From: an uncultured SAR86 cluster bacterium
GTDB taxonomy: Bacteria; Pseudomonadota; Gammaproteobacteria; Magnimaribacterales; D2472
NCBI GenBank assembly: GCA_902591925.1
Contig: CACJCN010000002.1
Coordinates: 124,001-188,000, forward strand
Length of the DNA: 64,000 bases
Direction of reading: 5' to 3'
Part shown: one piece after another, positions 26,383 to 34,648 of the stretch
How positions within the stretch are numbered: position 1 is the stretch's first letter
Layout of the letters: every line of letters starts with the position of its first letter
Translations under genes and position numbers: made by a program
Notes under the pieces: generated by a model
Told to the model about the DNA's origin: nothing
What the model saw: the letters and a program-made list of their open reading frames with translations, nothing else
Databases searched by the model: none

Positions 26383-27568
26383 AATCTTTTGTTTTTCTTA
26401 TCATTGGATTAGATATTATAAATAGTATTAATCCAATACATAAGAATGAACTGAAATAATACAAGTAAGATGGATTAATTGCATATATTGGCATAGCAAT
26501 GAAAGGAGTTGTCATGTGTCCAATGGGAATAACTGAACCCAGGTAACCTGCAGCAGATCCTTGATTTTCAGGTGTTTGCGCCAATGAAAGTGATGAAGAT
26601 AATGCAGGTCTGGTCATACCAAATCCAAAACCTAAAACAATTACAGATAAATAGTAAATTGATATTGTTGGATAAAATGCCATTGTAAAATAAGAAAATA
26701 CAAGCAATATTGTGCCTATAAGCAAAAGATAGTAGTTATTTAGAGGAAAAGCGTCTGTAAATATATATTGGCTAAAAATAGTTGATATTGATAATAATCC
26801 AAAAGTCATACTTATCAGAGTCGGTAAGTTATCTAAGTCTCCAAAAAAATCAGTAATATAAAAACCAATCGATTGAAGTAGTGATGATTGGCATAAACTT
26901 AACACAGCTGCAAAAAATAAAAATGGAAGAATAGATTTCGAATTCCATTTTATCTTCGATGACATTTCAGATTTAATATCAGTTCTTTTTGGTGAATCTA
27001 GATTTTTATATATTCCGATAGCCGCTATCAAAGCACACAAAGAAAATACATAAAAAGGTGTTTCATTTGTTATTAAAAACAAAAAACCACCTATCAATGG
27101 TCCTACAACAGTGCCTAAAAGAAAGCTTGATTCTAGTCTTGCAAATTTAACTGTTCTTTTTTCTTTTGGAGTAGTATCAGCAACATATGCAAATGATGCT
27201 GGTCTTGTTGCAGAACCAACTAATCCATTAATTAATCTCCCCAAGACTAATGCAGGAAATAAGAGACTTAAATTAAGTAAATTTTGTTCAACTAAAAATA
27301 ATGGAGTGATTAATGCAATTAATGAAATCCCATATCCAAGCAATCCAAGAATTGCTATATTTCTTCTTCCATATTTGTCACTTGCTCTCCCCCAAAATGC
27401 ACTAGTTAATGCCCACGCTACTGCAGAGATAGCAAAAATTGATGAAGTCTGAATTTCTGTTAAACCTAAATCTCTTGCTAAAGGCGGGACTAAAACAAAA
27501 ACAAAGGATTGACCAAGCCCAACAGTAAATAGGCCAAATTTTAACCATGAGGCTCCTGATAAAGACAT
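26375..27568 (-). CDS. Major facilitator superfamily transporter, drug/sugar antiporter type
   Basis: A 397-residue membrane protein with twelve predicted helices. The MFS loop motif appears as GRASDKYGRRNIAILG (about residue 61) and a second conserved block VADTTPKEKRTVKFARLESSFLLGTVVGPLIGGFL near 129-163 is the antiporter motif region. That pattern matches TetA/YajR-like H+ antiporters. The cargo cannot be inferred. It abuts trpS (its start shares one base with the trpS stop) and overlaps hemH by eight bases, so the three genes form one unit although they are unrelated in function. Confidence 0.8.
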   Translation of the reverse strand: MSLSGASWLKFGLFTVGLGQSFVFVLVPPLARDLGLTEIQTSSIFAISAVAWALTSAFWGRASDKYGRRNIAILGLLGYGISLIALITPLFLVEQNLLNLSLLFPALVLGRLINGLVGSATRPASFAYVADTTPKEKRTVKFARLESSFLLGTVVGPLIGGFLFLITNETPFYVFSLCALIAAIGIYKNLDSPKRTDIKSEMSSKIKWNSKSILPFLFFAAVLSLCQSSLLQSIGFYITDFFGDLDNLPTLISMTFGLLSISTIFSQYIFTDAFPLNNYYLLLIGTILLVFSYFTMAFYPTISIYYLSVIVLGFGFGMTRPALSSSLSLAQTPENQGSAAGYLGSVIPIGHMTTPFIAMPIYAINPSYLYYFSSFLCIGLILFIISNPMIRKTKDYE

Positions 27569-28560
27569 TAAGATATTTTAGTTATGCCAATGACTTCTTT
27601 AATTTGAGAAATTTTGTTTTTTGCAATATATCTTGCCTTCTTTGCTCCATCACTCAGTAAGTCATTTATATAATCATCGTCTTCTTTAAGTTCTTCAAAT
27701 CTTGATCTTATAGGTTCAAGTTCGGTATTTATTGAATTAAATAGCATTTCTTTAGCCTCACCCCAAGCTATGCCATCATCATATGCTTTTTGTATTGATT
27801 TAATCTCTGAATCATCAACAAAATTCTTAAACAAGCTAAAAATAGTACAATCTGATGAATCCTTTGGCTCTCCAGGTTCCAAAGAATTTGTAACTATTTT
27901 CATAACCGATTTCTTTAGTATCTTTTCACTTTCTAAAAGAGGTATAACATTTCCATAAGATTTACTCATTTTTCGTCCATCTAATCCTGGAACTATATTT
28001 TCTTTATCCTGAATAATTGGATCCGGTATTGTTAGGATTGGTTGATATAAATGATTGAATCTTGCAGCAATATCTCTTGTCATTTCTAGATGCTGAACTT
28101 GATCCGAACCAACAGGTACATGGGTTGAATCAAACATAAGGATATCTGCAGCCATTAGTATTGGATATGAAAATAATCCCATTGTGATACCTTTATCAGG
28201 ATCATTTTCATTTACAGACGTTGCCGCTTTATAAGCATGAGCCCTATTCATTAAACCTTTAGCAGTTACACAGTTTAAAATCCAGCACAACTCAATTATT
28301 TCTGGAACATCAGATTGTTTATAAAAATATGATTTATTTGGATCTAATCCTGAAGATAACCATGCCAATGCAACATTTTTTACAGAATTTTTTATAGAAT
28401 CTGAGTCCTGATTTTTAATAATCGAGTGATAATCTGCTAAGAAAAAGAAAGATTCATCAGAATCTTTTGTCATCTCTATTGCAGGACGAATCGCACCGAT
28501 GTAATTGCCAATGTGAGGTGTGCCAGTTGTAGTAATTCCTGTTAGAATTCGTTTTTTCAT
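27568..28560 (-). CDS. trpS: Tryptophanyl-tRNA synthetase
   Basis: A 330-residue class I aminoacyl-tRNA synthetase for tryptophan. The HIGH-type motif is PHIGN (residues 16-20, within TTGTPHIGNYIGAI) and the KMSKS loop is GRKMSKSYGN (about residue 195). GSDQVQHLEMTRDIAARFN, the tryptophan and adenylate contact block, is complete, and the length is usual for bacteria. No Shine-Dalgarno lies ahead of the ATG. Instead a palindromic TATAATTATA sits eight bases upstream and could drive a leaderless trpS transcript as well as the divergent DUF349 gene. Confidence 0.95.
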   Translation of the reverse strand: MKKRILTGITTTGTPHIGNYIGAIRPAIEMTKDSDESFFFLADYHSIIKNQDSDSIKNSVKNVALAWLSSGLDPNKSYFYKQSDVPEIIELCWILNCVTAKGLMNRAHAYKAATSVNENDPDKGITMGLFSYPILMAADILMFDSTHVPVGSDQVQHLEMTRDIAARFNHLYQPILTIPDPIIQDKENIVPGLDGRKMSKSYGNVIPLLESEKILKKSVMKIVTNSLEPGEPKDSSDCTIFSLFKNFVDDSEIKSIQKAYDDGIAWGEAKEMLFNSINTELEPIRSRFEELKEDDDYINDLLSDGAKKARYIAKNKISQIKEVIGITKIS

Positions 28561-28564
28561 CTAG

Positions 28565-28574
28565 TATAATTATA
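28565..28574. promoter_or_regulatory. Symmetric -10 element TATAATTATA, candidate bidirectional promoter
   Basis: The 33-base gap between divergent trpS and the DUF349 gene contains the perfect palindrome TATAATTATA, so a consensus -10 hexamer is present on both strands at the same place. On the minus strand the hexamer ends eight bases before the trpS ATG, and on the plus strand it ends 23 bases before the GTG at 28594. Such shared -10 elements are known to make bidirectional promoters in bacteria; activity here is inferred. Confidence 0.5.
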
Positions 28575-28593
28575 AACATCATATATAAATATT

Positions 28594-30021
28594 GTGGAAA
28601 CTAATCAACATTTATTTAAGGAATTGGAGGCAGCTGAAAAATTATTTTCTGACGGCTCAATAAAAAATGCTCAAAAGATACTAAGAAATGTTCTTAAAGA
28701 ATCAAAAACCTTAGATAAAATACCCAACAAATTAAGACATAAAATTAACGCAGCTATTAGCAAATCAAGATATTTTGATGAAATATCATCTTTTGCTACA
28801 AACCCTAAAAGAAATGAGCTAATTAAAAAGTTAGATGATTTAATTAAGAATCCTAATAAAAACCTTAGAAAACATGCTCATAATATTCATGAAATACAGA
28901 CACAATGGCAAGTATTGGATCTATCAAGCAAGCCAGCATCTAAATCACAATGGCTGAATTTCAATGATCTCACCAAAAAAGCATGGGAACCTTGTAAAGA
29001 GTATTTTGATGAAATAAAACAAATAAAAATCAAAAATGCTTTAAGTAGAAATGAGATTATTAACAATATCAATGAGTTTGTTAAGAATAATTCAAATAAA
29101 TGGCCTAATTCTAAAAGTCTAATCATATTTCTGCAAAAAACTTTTAAAGAGTGGCAAAAATATGCTCCAGTTTTAGAAGAAGACTTAGATAAACTCAAAA
29201 AATTATATTTTGATGCTAGAAAACCAATAAATGAAGAAATACGGCGTCAAGAGAATGAAAATAAAGAAAAAAAGACATTGCTTATTAAGAAAGTTGCTGA
29301 TATTTCAAATGATGACAACGAAAAAAATATTAATGAATTTATTAAACTTAAGGATGAGTGGTCAAATATTGGTTCTGCTGGAAAGAAAAATGAGAAGAAA
29401 ATGTGGGATGAGTTTAATAATAGTGCCAATAGATTTTTCTCTGAGAGAAAACAAAAGCAGAAAGATGAAATAAATAAAATATGTGAATTAAATAAGAAAT
29501 TAAATAATGATGAGATTTCTGTTTCAGAAGTTAAATCGGCCTTAAATGAAATTGCAGATGCTAAAAATACTAAAGAATTTAAAAATATTATCAAAGATAT
29601 CAAATCAAAAATTAATAGTATTAATATCGCCAAAAAGAAAGATAAGTTTGTTGCCTACGCTAATATATATGATGTTCTTTTGGGTAAAATTGAAGTTGAT
29701 AAAGCACCGTCAAATTTCGTAAATATTATACAAAAATCACTTGATAATACTGAATCAAATATCGATGAATTAAATTATGCATGTATAAAACTGGAAGTTT
29801 TGGCAGGAATTGACTCTTTAAAAAAAGATCAAATTATTAGAAAGAATATTCAGCTAGAGATGTTAAGTAATAAATTTAATAAAAATAATAATTTAACTAC
29901 AAATGATATGGATTCATTGATAAGTCATTTTATAGATAATTTTTCAAAAAATGATTCAAAAACCATTCACTCAAATATTTGGAAAAGAATAATAAAATGC
30001 GTTGATAAATTAATTTCTTGA
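28594..30021 (+). CDS. DUF349 repeat protein (GTG start)
   Basis: A 475-residue, lysine-rich, almost wholly helical protein with about three DUF349 units. These are recognised by a spaced Trp pattern: QTQWQVLDLSSKPASKSQW near residue 107, EWQKYAPVLEEDLDKLKKLYFDARKP near 188, and DEWSNIGSAGKKNEKKMWDEF near 254. DUF349 proteins are widespread in gammaproteobacteria; their role is not established, though a link to nucleic-acid or nucleoid metabolism has been suggested. It starts with GTG and has no ribosome site. Its 3' end overlaps the convergent transporter gene by 12 bases. Coiled-coil regions make low-complexity matches likely in searches. Confidence 0.75.
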   Translation: METNQHLFKELEAAEKLFSDGSIKNAQKILRNVLKESKTLDKIPNKLRHKINAAISKSRYFDEISSFATNPKRNELIKKLDDLIKNPNKNLRKHAHNIHEIQTQWQVLDLSSKPASKSQWLNFNDLTKKAWEPCKEYFDEIKQIKIKNALSRNEIINNINEFVKNNSNKWPNSKSLIIFLQKTFKEWQKYAPVLEEDLDKLKKLYFDARKPINEEIRRQENENKEKKTLLIKKVADISNDDNEKNINEFIKLKDEWSNIGSAGKKNEKKMWDEFNNSANRFFSERKQKQKDEINKICELNKKLNNDEISVSEVKSALNEIADAKNTKEFKNIIKDIKSKINSINIAKKKDKFVAYANIYDVLLGKIEVDKAPSNFVNIIQKSLDNTESNIDELNYACIKLEVLAGIDSLKKDQIIRKNIQLEMLSNKFNKNNNLTTNDMDSLISHFIDNFSKNDSKTIHSNIWKRIIKCVDKLIS

Positions 30022-31404
30022 GTTGAGTGATTTAATAATCTCTTTGTGTCTAATAGCAGATAGAGAATAAAAACTAAATATAATTAAAGGAACAAGCATT
30101 AACAGTGTCGTTATAGGTCCTTGAACAAATGCAAGTGTATAAGCCTGTTCTGCGGTATGATTTGATCTATCAAAATTAATGAAATTCAAAACTAGGCCTG
30201 CAAAAAATGACCCCAGACCAGTATTTAACTTTTGCATAAACCCAACAGTTGCAAATAATATACCTTCTTGTCTTTTTCCACTATCTAATTCGACCTCATC
30301 TGCAATATCTCCAACCATTGAGTCGCGAACCATATTTCCAATAATATTAAAAGTTATAAGGATTATTAGAAATGAACTAATGAACATAACTAATTCATAT
30401 GAGCCTTTTGAAGGAGTTAAACCAAGGTTATAAAAAACAAATGCTGCAGGAGCAAATATTCCAACAGCAGATATTGAGATCATAACAATAGTCCTCTTAT
30501 CAAATAAATTAACTAATTTTGGAGTTAAATATAAAGCTAATAAAGTTCCAAAAAGATAGATAGGTAAAAAATATTTGATTTGAGTTGCTTCAAATTCCCA
30601 AAAATATGTATTAACAAAAAGTGTTAAAGTATTTGCCAAGCCCCAAGATAAAGATAAAAACAAATTACCAAAGAAAAATATCAAAAAAGATTTATTTCCA
30701 ATAGCTATTCTTAGTTCTCTAAAAATATCAGTTAAAGTAATATTACCTGTCCATTTTGATAAAGACTTTGTTTCATCTTTAGTGCTATATGAAGAGTAAA
30801 GGACACTTATGATCATCACAATTGCGCCAGTTAATGCAAATGGAAACCAGACATCAGGATTTAACTGTCCTTGAGGATATTCTGGAGTTGAAGCAAAAAA
30901 GATACCATATCCCAAAAAAGCATTACTTAATCCAGCAATCCAACCAAACGCCTCTCTCCAGGACATTAGAATAGTTCGTTCTTGATAATCTTTTGTAACT
31001 TCTCCCCCAAATGCTCGATGAGGTATATCAAATAATGTCATTCCAAGTCTTGTTAATACAGTAAATACTGTCATCCAAAGGAAAAGATCAGTTTGAGACA
31101 TATCCCAACCTTGTCTTGGAGCAAATAGAAATATATATCCTAAAGACATTGGTATAAATGAAATGAACATGTATGGATGCCTTCGTCCTAATGATGAATT
31201 TGTTCTGTCTGATATTGTTCCCATAAGTGGATCACTTACAGCGTCAATACATAAAGCAATAAATATTGCAGATCCAGCTAAGCCAGGATTCAGTCCAATA
31301 ATATTGCTATAAAAAAATAATAAGAAAAAAGTAAAAGTGTCAGTTTTAACACCATTAGCAACAGCGCCAATAGAATAGTTAACTTTAAATTTATTAGATA
31401 ACAT
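30010..31404 (-). CDS. GPH-type cation symporter (MFS), glycoside/pentoside/hexuronide family
   Basis: A 464-residue carrier with about twelve membrane segments. The family motif is clear in the first loop: DAVSDPLMGTISDRTNSSLGRRHPYM around residues 53-78, with the conserved Asp residues and the GRR-P signature. FDIPHRAFGGEVTKDYQERT near 123 and a C-terminal ADEVELDSGKRQEGILFA block near 368 are also typical. Members such as MelB and GusB import glycosides with Na+ or H+. The cargo cannot be read from sequence. It lies 12 bases downstream of the hydrolase at 31417-32361, with which it may form an import-and-cleave pair. Confidence 0.85.
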   Translation of the reverse strand: MLSNKFKVNYSIGAVANGVKTDTFTFFLLFFYSNIIGLNPGLAGSAIFIALCIDAVSDPLMGTISDRTNSSLGRRHPYMFISFIPMSLGYIFLFAPRQGWDMSQTDLFLWMTVFTVLTRLGMTLFDIPHRAFGGEVTKDYQERTILMSWREAFGWIAGLSNAFLGYGIFFASTPEYPQGQLNPDVWFPFALTGAIVMIISVLYSSYSTKDETKSLSKWTGNITLTDIFRELRIAIGNKSFLIFFFGNLFLSLSWGLANTLTLFVNTYFWEFEATQIKYFLPIYLFGTLLALYLTPKLVNLFDKRTIVMISISAVGIFAPAAFVFYNLGLTPSKGSYELVMFISSFLIILITFNIIGNMVRDSMVGDIADEVELDSGKRQEGILFATVGFMQKLNTGLGSFFAGLVLNFINFDRSNHTAEQAYTLAFVQGPITTLLMLVPLIIFSFYSLSAIRHKEIIKSLNSRN

Positions 31405-31416
31405 TTTTCAGTAGGA

Positions 31417-32361
31417 TTAATTTTTTAAATGCTTTAAGAGGTCTTGTTTAAATTGATCAAATACAGGTGGCTCTATTAAATGTCTCATATCAGATATTAC
31501 TATTAATTTACTATCTTTAATGAGTTTGCTAGTTTTATATGCATTTTTAACCTTAATTAATGGATCCTCTTTACCATGAATAATTAAAGTTGGTGCCTTA
31601 ATTGATTTAACCTTATCAAGTCTATTTTCTGATCCAAGAATTGCTGTTAGCTGTCTGCCAAAACCAGTATCATCTTTTCCACCTCTTTTAACAGCACTTA
31701 CAACATTTTGATAAAATTCATCTGTATTTAGATCTACTCCCTGATATCCTATTTCAGAAAATATCTTTCTAGTTCTGTTGACTCTTTGATCAATGGTTGA
31801 GCTTGGATTTTTTGTCCTGTCCATTAATAATTTTCTAACCTTTCGTGTTGGTCCATTTAACGGGGATGGAGTTGAGGCAGTTGATGCTATTAATGTGAAT
31901 GTTTTTGTTCTATCTGAGTATGATGATGCGATTATTTGAGCAATCATTCCTCCCATTGAAATACCTAATACGTGTGCCTGCAAAATATTGAGATCATCTA
32001 AAACTGCAACTGCGTCATTTGCCATATCATCAATGGTATATTCGGATTTAATAGGAAGTCTTAAATAATATCTAATATAGCTTCTGAGAATTGTGTTACC
32101 TCTTTTTTCGTCACTAAAAGAATCACTAACAACTCTAGTTGAAAGACCAGTATCTCTATTATCAAATACGATTGGTCTAAAATTATTATCAATTAAGTAT
32201 TCGATTAAATGTTGTGGCCAGTTAATAAGCTGCCCTCCTAATCCTTGGACTAGCAAAATTGGTTCAGCATCATCAGGGCCATAATCACGATAAAAAATTT
32301 CAATATCGTTATTTTGAGTAGTTCCCTCTTTATATGAAAAAAGATCAGAGTTTGTAAACAT
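31417..32361 (-). CDS. Alpha/beta hydrolase, RdmC/aclacinomycin methylesterase-like
   Basis: A 314-residue alpha/beta hydrolase with the nucleophile elbow GISMGG (about residue 138), the oxyanion region LVQGLGGQLINWP, the strand DNRDTGLST (about 91) and the acid/base pair in HGKEDPLIKV and SDMRHLIEPPVF near the C-terminus. The DNRDxGxS segment and the overall layout are characteristic of the group that includes aclacinomycin methylesterase and many marine lipolytic enzymes. It probably cleaves a carboxyl ester. The gene is directly upstream of the GPH carrier and 20 bases downstream of another hydrolase gene. Confidence 0.82.
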   Translation of the reverse strand: MFTNSDLFSYKEGTTQNNDIEIFYRDYGPDDAEPILLVQGLGGQLINWPQHLIEYLIDNNFRPIVFDNRDTGLSTRVVSDSFSDEKRGNTILRSYIRYYLRLPIKSEYTIDDMANDAVAVLDDLNILQAHVLGISMGGMIAQIIASSYSDRTKTFTLIASTASTPSPLNGPTRKVRKLLMDRTKNPSSTIDQRVNRTRKIFSEIGYQGVDLNTDEFYQNVVSAVKRGGKDDTGFGRQLTAILGSENRLDKVKSIKAPTLIIHGKEDPLIKVKNAYKTSKLIKDSKLIVISDMRHLIEPPVFDQFKQDLLKHLKN

Positions 32362-32381
32362 AATTAAATTAATTATTAAAA

Positions 32382-33473
32382 TTAAATAAAAGCTTCGATT
32401 CTATCTTTAATATTTTGTCTTATTGATCCCCAAAAAAGCATTACATCAAGGGAGTGAAGATCGCCATTAAAAAGCTTCATTTTTGATATATTTTCTATTA
32501 ATGGGCCTCTTGTTTCAAGCAATCCTGTCTCATTATTTAATGATGCGCTGAATCCCTGAATGCTTGTAAAACCAATAGATTTCTTTGTTCCAGAATGATC
32601 TTTACTTAGGCGATCTAAAAAATCATAATTTTGTGCTTTGTTTATTATAGATTTATTATGTTTGTTATCATGCCAATCAGAATCATTTGTCCATGAAAAT
32701 GGGTTTGTAGATACAGCTTTTTGACTCATTGATTCCAAGGACCATCCTGAAGGTAACCATATTAAAGTTTTTTCACGTGATCTTTTAAATCCCTCAACAA
32801 CAGTAGACCAAGAAATAATGCAGTTAGTATCATTAAATTTTTGCGAGTTTTTTATGTTAGAAAAAATATCACTATAAAACTTTTCTGGGATCATATAACC
32901 AATAATGTATGCACATATAAAATTATTTTGAAGGCTTGTATTGTTAATTCTTTTATTTATTAATTTATGTGCTAACAAAGATCCTTGACTATGTCCTGCA
33001 ATGATAAAAGGCTTATTTTGGTTAAATTTTTCTATAAAATAATCAAACGCACTTTCTACATCTTTGTATGCAAGGTCCAAGGCTTTTTGACCATTATTTT
33101 CTTTATCAAAAAATGAGTAATATGTCGCTTGTCTATATTCTGGAGCGTATATATTACAACTTTCATTAAATGCAGAAGCTTGATTTCCAAGCATAATTTC
33201 TGTCCTTTCATATGCAGATTTAGTTTTATCCATATCAAAGTTCCATGAATTTTCAAAAAATCCTGTTGGATGAATATAAAAAACATCCACATCATTTGAT
33301 TTGTTAACTTCATATGAATTATCAGGAACATAAAACTGTTGACCATTTATATTTGGTTTAGCAGCCCAATTATAATCTATAGAATAATCCGGGCTTGGAG
33401 GATGCAAAGTTTCATCAAATGTTTTATTGGGTCTTATAAGTTCTAAAAACTTAGAAAAATCATTTTTTGGCAT
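32382..33473 (-). CDS. DUF3089 alpha/beta hydrolase
   Basis: A 363-residue protein of the DUF3089 alpha/beta-hydrolase family. The landmarks DVFYIHPTGFF (about residue 63), CNIYAPEYRQATYYSF (about 105), and the nucleophile elbow AGHSQGS near 159 are visible. A C-terminal NGDLHSLDVMLFW supplies the base histidine. Family members are uncharacterised lipase- or tannase-like enzymes, often extracellular, but no signal peptide is apparent here. It begins one base after the HD-domain gene, so the two are co-transcribed. The substrate is unknown. Confidence 0.8.
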   Translation of the reverse strand: MPKNDFSKFLELIRPNKTFDETLHPPSPDYSIDYNWAAKPNINGQQFYVPDNSYEVNKSNDVDVFYIHPTGFFENSWNFDMDKTKSAYERTEIMLGNQASAFNESCNIYAPEYRQATYYSFFDKENNGQKALDLAYKDVESAFDYFIEKFNQNKPFIIAGHSQGSLLAHKLINKRINNTSLQNNFICAYIIGYMIPEKFYSDIFSNIKNSQKFNDTNCIISWSTVVEGFKRSREKTLIWLPSGWSLESMSQKAVSTNPFSWTNDSDWHDNKHNKSIINKAQNYDFLDRLSKDHSGTKKSIGFTSIQGFSASLNNETGLLETRGPLIENISKMKLFNGDLHSLDVMLFWGSIRQNIKDRIEAFI

Positions 33474-34046
33474 CTATGATTGCAAATAAATTGATCTTTT
33501 TGGTTTCTTGAATAGTTCTTTTACCATAGGTATAAAAAAATCAAGATCTAGTGTGTCGTAATCTGGATCAAAACTGTTTTGATCATACTTTTCACAAAAT
33601 TCTTTACAACTTTCATAATACGGATTATCTATAAATTTTTCTCTCATATTTTTATCTAAACCTAAGAATTCAAAAAAATAATAACCTTGAAAAATTCCAT
33701 GGTGTTTTACAATCCAATAATTCTCCTCAGAAACGAAAGGTTGAAGAATTGTAGCTGCAAATTCTGCATGATTGGCTGGAGCTAGATTATCTCCAATGTC
33801 ATGTATTAATGCACAAACAACATATTCCTCATCTCTACCATCTCTATATGCTCTAGTCGCTGTCTGAAGTGAATGAGTTAGTCTATCTACTTGAAAGCCA
33901 CCATAATCATCTTTGAGCATCTGAAGATGTGTTAGTACTTTGTCTGCTAAATGATCATAGTCTTTAGCATTACTGGCAGCAATTATGGAGTAATCTTCTG
34001 CGTCTCCATCCTTCATTTGAGTAAATTTAGCTCTGCTTTCGGTCAT
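33474..34046 (-). CDS. HD-domain protein (phosphohydrolase or MIOX/PhnZ-like oxygenase)
   Basis: A 190-residue HD-domain protein. Candidate metal ligands are His58 in THSLQTATRA, His82-Asp83 in LIHDIGD, His93, His115-His116 in KHHG, and an acidic stretch near 160-168. The 24-residue spacing between the first His and the HD pair equals that of PhnZ, a mixed-valent di-iron oxygenase, and HDIGD differs from the usual HDIGH by an Asp. It could therefore be a phosphohydrolase or an oxygenase, and I cannot decide. It starts from an apparently leaderless promoter and is followed directly by the DUF3089 hydrolase gene. Confidence 0.7.
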   Translation of the reverse strand: MTESRAKFTQMKDGDAEDYSIIAASNAKDYDHLADKVLTHLQMLKDDYGGFQVDRLTHSLQTATRAYRDGRDEEYVVCALIHDIGDNLAPANHAEFAATILQPFVSEENYWIVKHHGIFQGYYFFEFLGLDKNMREKFIDNPYYESCKEFCEKYDQNSFDPDYDTLDLDFFIPMVKELFKKPKRSIYLQS

Positions 34047-34052
34047 TTAAAA

Positions 34053-34058
34053 ATTATA
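34053..34058 (-). promoter_or_regulatory. -10 box six bases before the HD-domain gene start (leaderless signature)
   Basis: On the minus strand a consensus TATAAT ends exactly six bases before the ATG at 34046, which would put transcription start on the A of the start codon. No Shine-Dalgarno is present. The element lies in the 21-base gap behind the thioesterase gene, so it can start an independent transcript. Confidence 0.5.
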
Positions 34059-34067
34059 TCTTAAAAA

Positions 34068-34478
34068 TTATAAAACTATAATCTTATTTGAGGCAGAAGC
34101 AATAGCAATTAATTGATCGTCTTGATAAATTTCACCAGAGGTAAAAACAACTGATTTTCCTTTTCTAACAATTTTTCCAGTTGCTTTTACTAAAACATTT
34201 GGAACACATGGTTTTAAAAATTTTATATCTAGATCTAATGTAAGCGGTAACTCTTTTCCATTAGATAAATATATTAGAAACTGGGACATTGCTGAGTCAA
34301 CCATTCCAGAAACAAATCCGCCTTGAACAACTGTTCCATTTGAATGTGTTAGGTTTTCTGATGGTAAGTATTCAACTATCCATTGATCAAGATCTTTATC
34401 ATGATAACAATCTTTAAAACCTAAAATTGATAAAAATTTGGGCACATCGTTAAATATTTTATAAAGATTCTTTTCCAT
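34068..34478 (-). CDS. PaaI-type hotdog thioesterase
   Basis: A 136-residue hotdog-fold protein starting at the ATG at 34478. The fold shows in TVVQGGFVSGMVDSAMSQFL (about residues 54-73), in which Gly-Gly and the acidic Asp sit where PaaI-like acyl-CoA thioesterases have their catalytic region. The LDLDIKFLKPCVPNVLVKATGKIVRKGKSVVFTSGEIY beta run near 88-126 is also typical. Reading further upstream would place residues inside tRNA-Ser, so the longer start is rejected. The ATG is only 11 bases from the tRNA 3' end, so the mRNA is probably released by tRNA processing. The acyl-CoA substrate is unknown. Confidence 0.82.
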   Translation of the reverse strand: MEKNLYKIFNDVPKFLSILGFKDCYHDKDLDQWIVEYLPSENLTHSNGTVVQGGFVSGMVDSAMSQFLIYLSNGKELPLTLDLDIKFLKPCVPNVLVKATGKIVRKGKSVVFTSGEIYQDDQLIAIASASNKIIVL

Positions 34479-34489
34479 ATTTAATTTAG

Positions 34490-34581
34490 TGGCGGAGGGA
34501 GTGGGATTCGAACCCACGGTGCCGATGAAGGCACGACGGTTTTCAAGACCGCTACAATAAACCAGACTCTGCCATCCCTCC
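34490..34581 (-). tRNA. tRNA-Ser (anticodon UGA), CCA encoded
   Basis: The minus strand from 34581 to 34490 folds as a 92-nt class II tRNA. The acceptor arm GGAGGGA pairs with TCCCTCC, the anticodon arm is GCGGT-CTTGAAA-ACCGT with anticodon TGA at 34543-34545, and a long variable arm (CGTGCCTTCATCGGCACG) marks a serine tRNA. The T-arm GTGGGTTCGAATCCCAC and a templated CCA at 34492-34490 complete it. It reads UCA and, by wobble, other UCN serine codons. No terminator separates it from the thioesterase gene that starts 11 bases downstream. Confidence 0.97.
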
Positions 34582-34648
34582 TATATTAATCAGCGTATTT
34601 TAAAGGGTTTCTGTTATTAATCAATTGGATTAATATAGCATTTACTGA

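Noticed and set aside
34479-34517. N-terminal extension of the thioesterase reading MGSNPTPSAT
   Set aside because: This stretch is the tRNA-Ser T-arm and acceptor sequence read as protein, a frequent artefact; the real start is the ATG at 34478.
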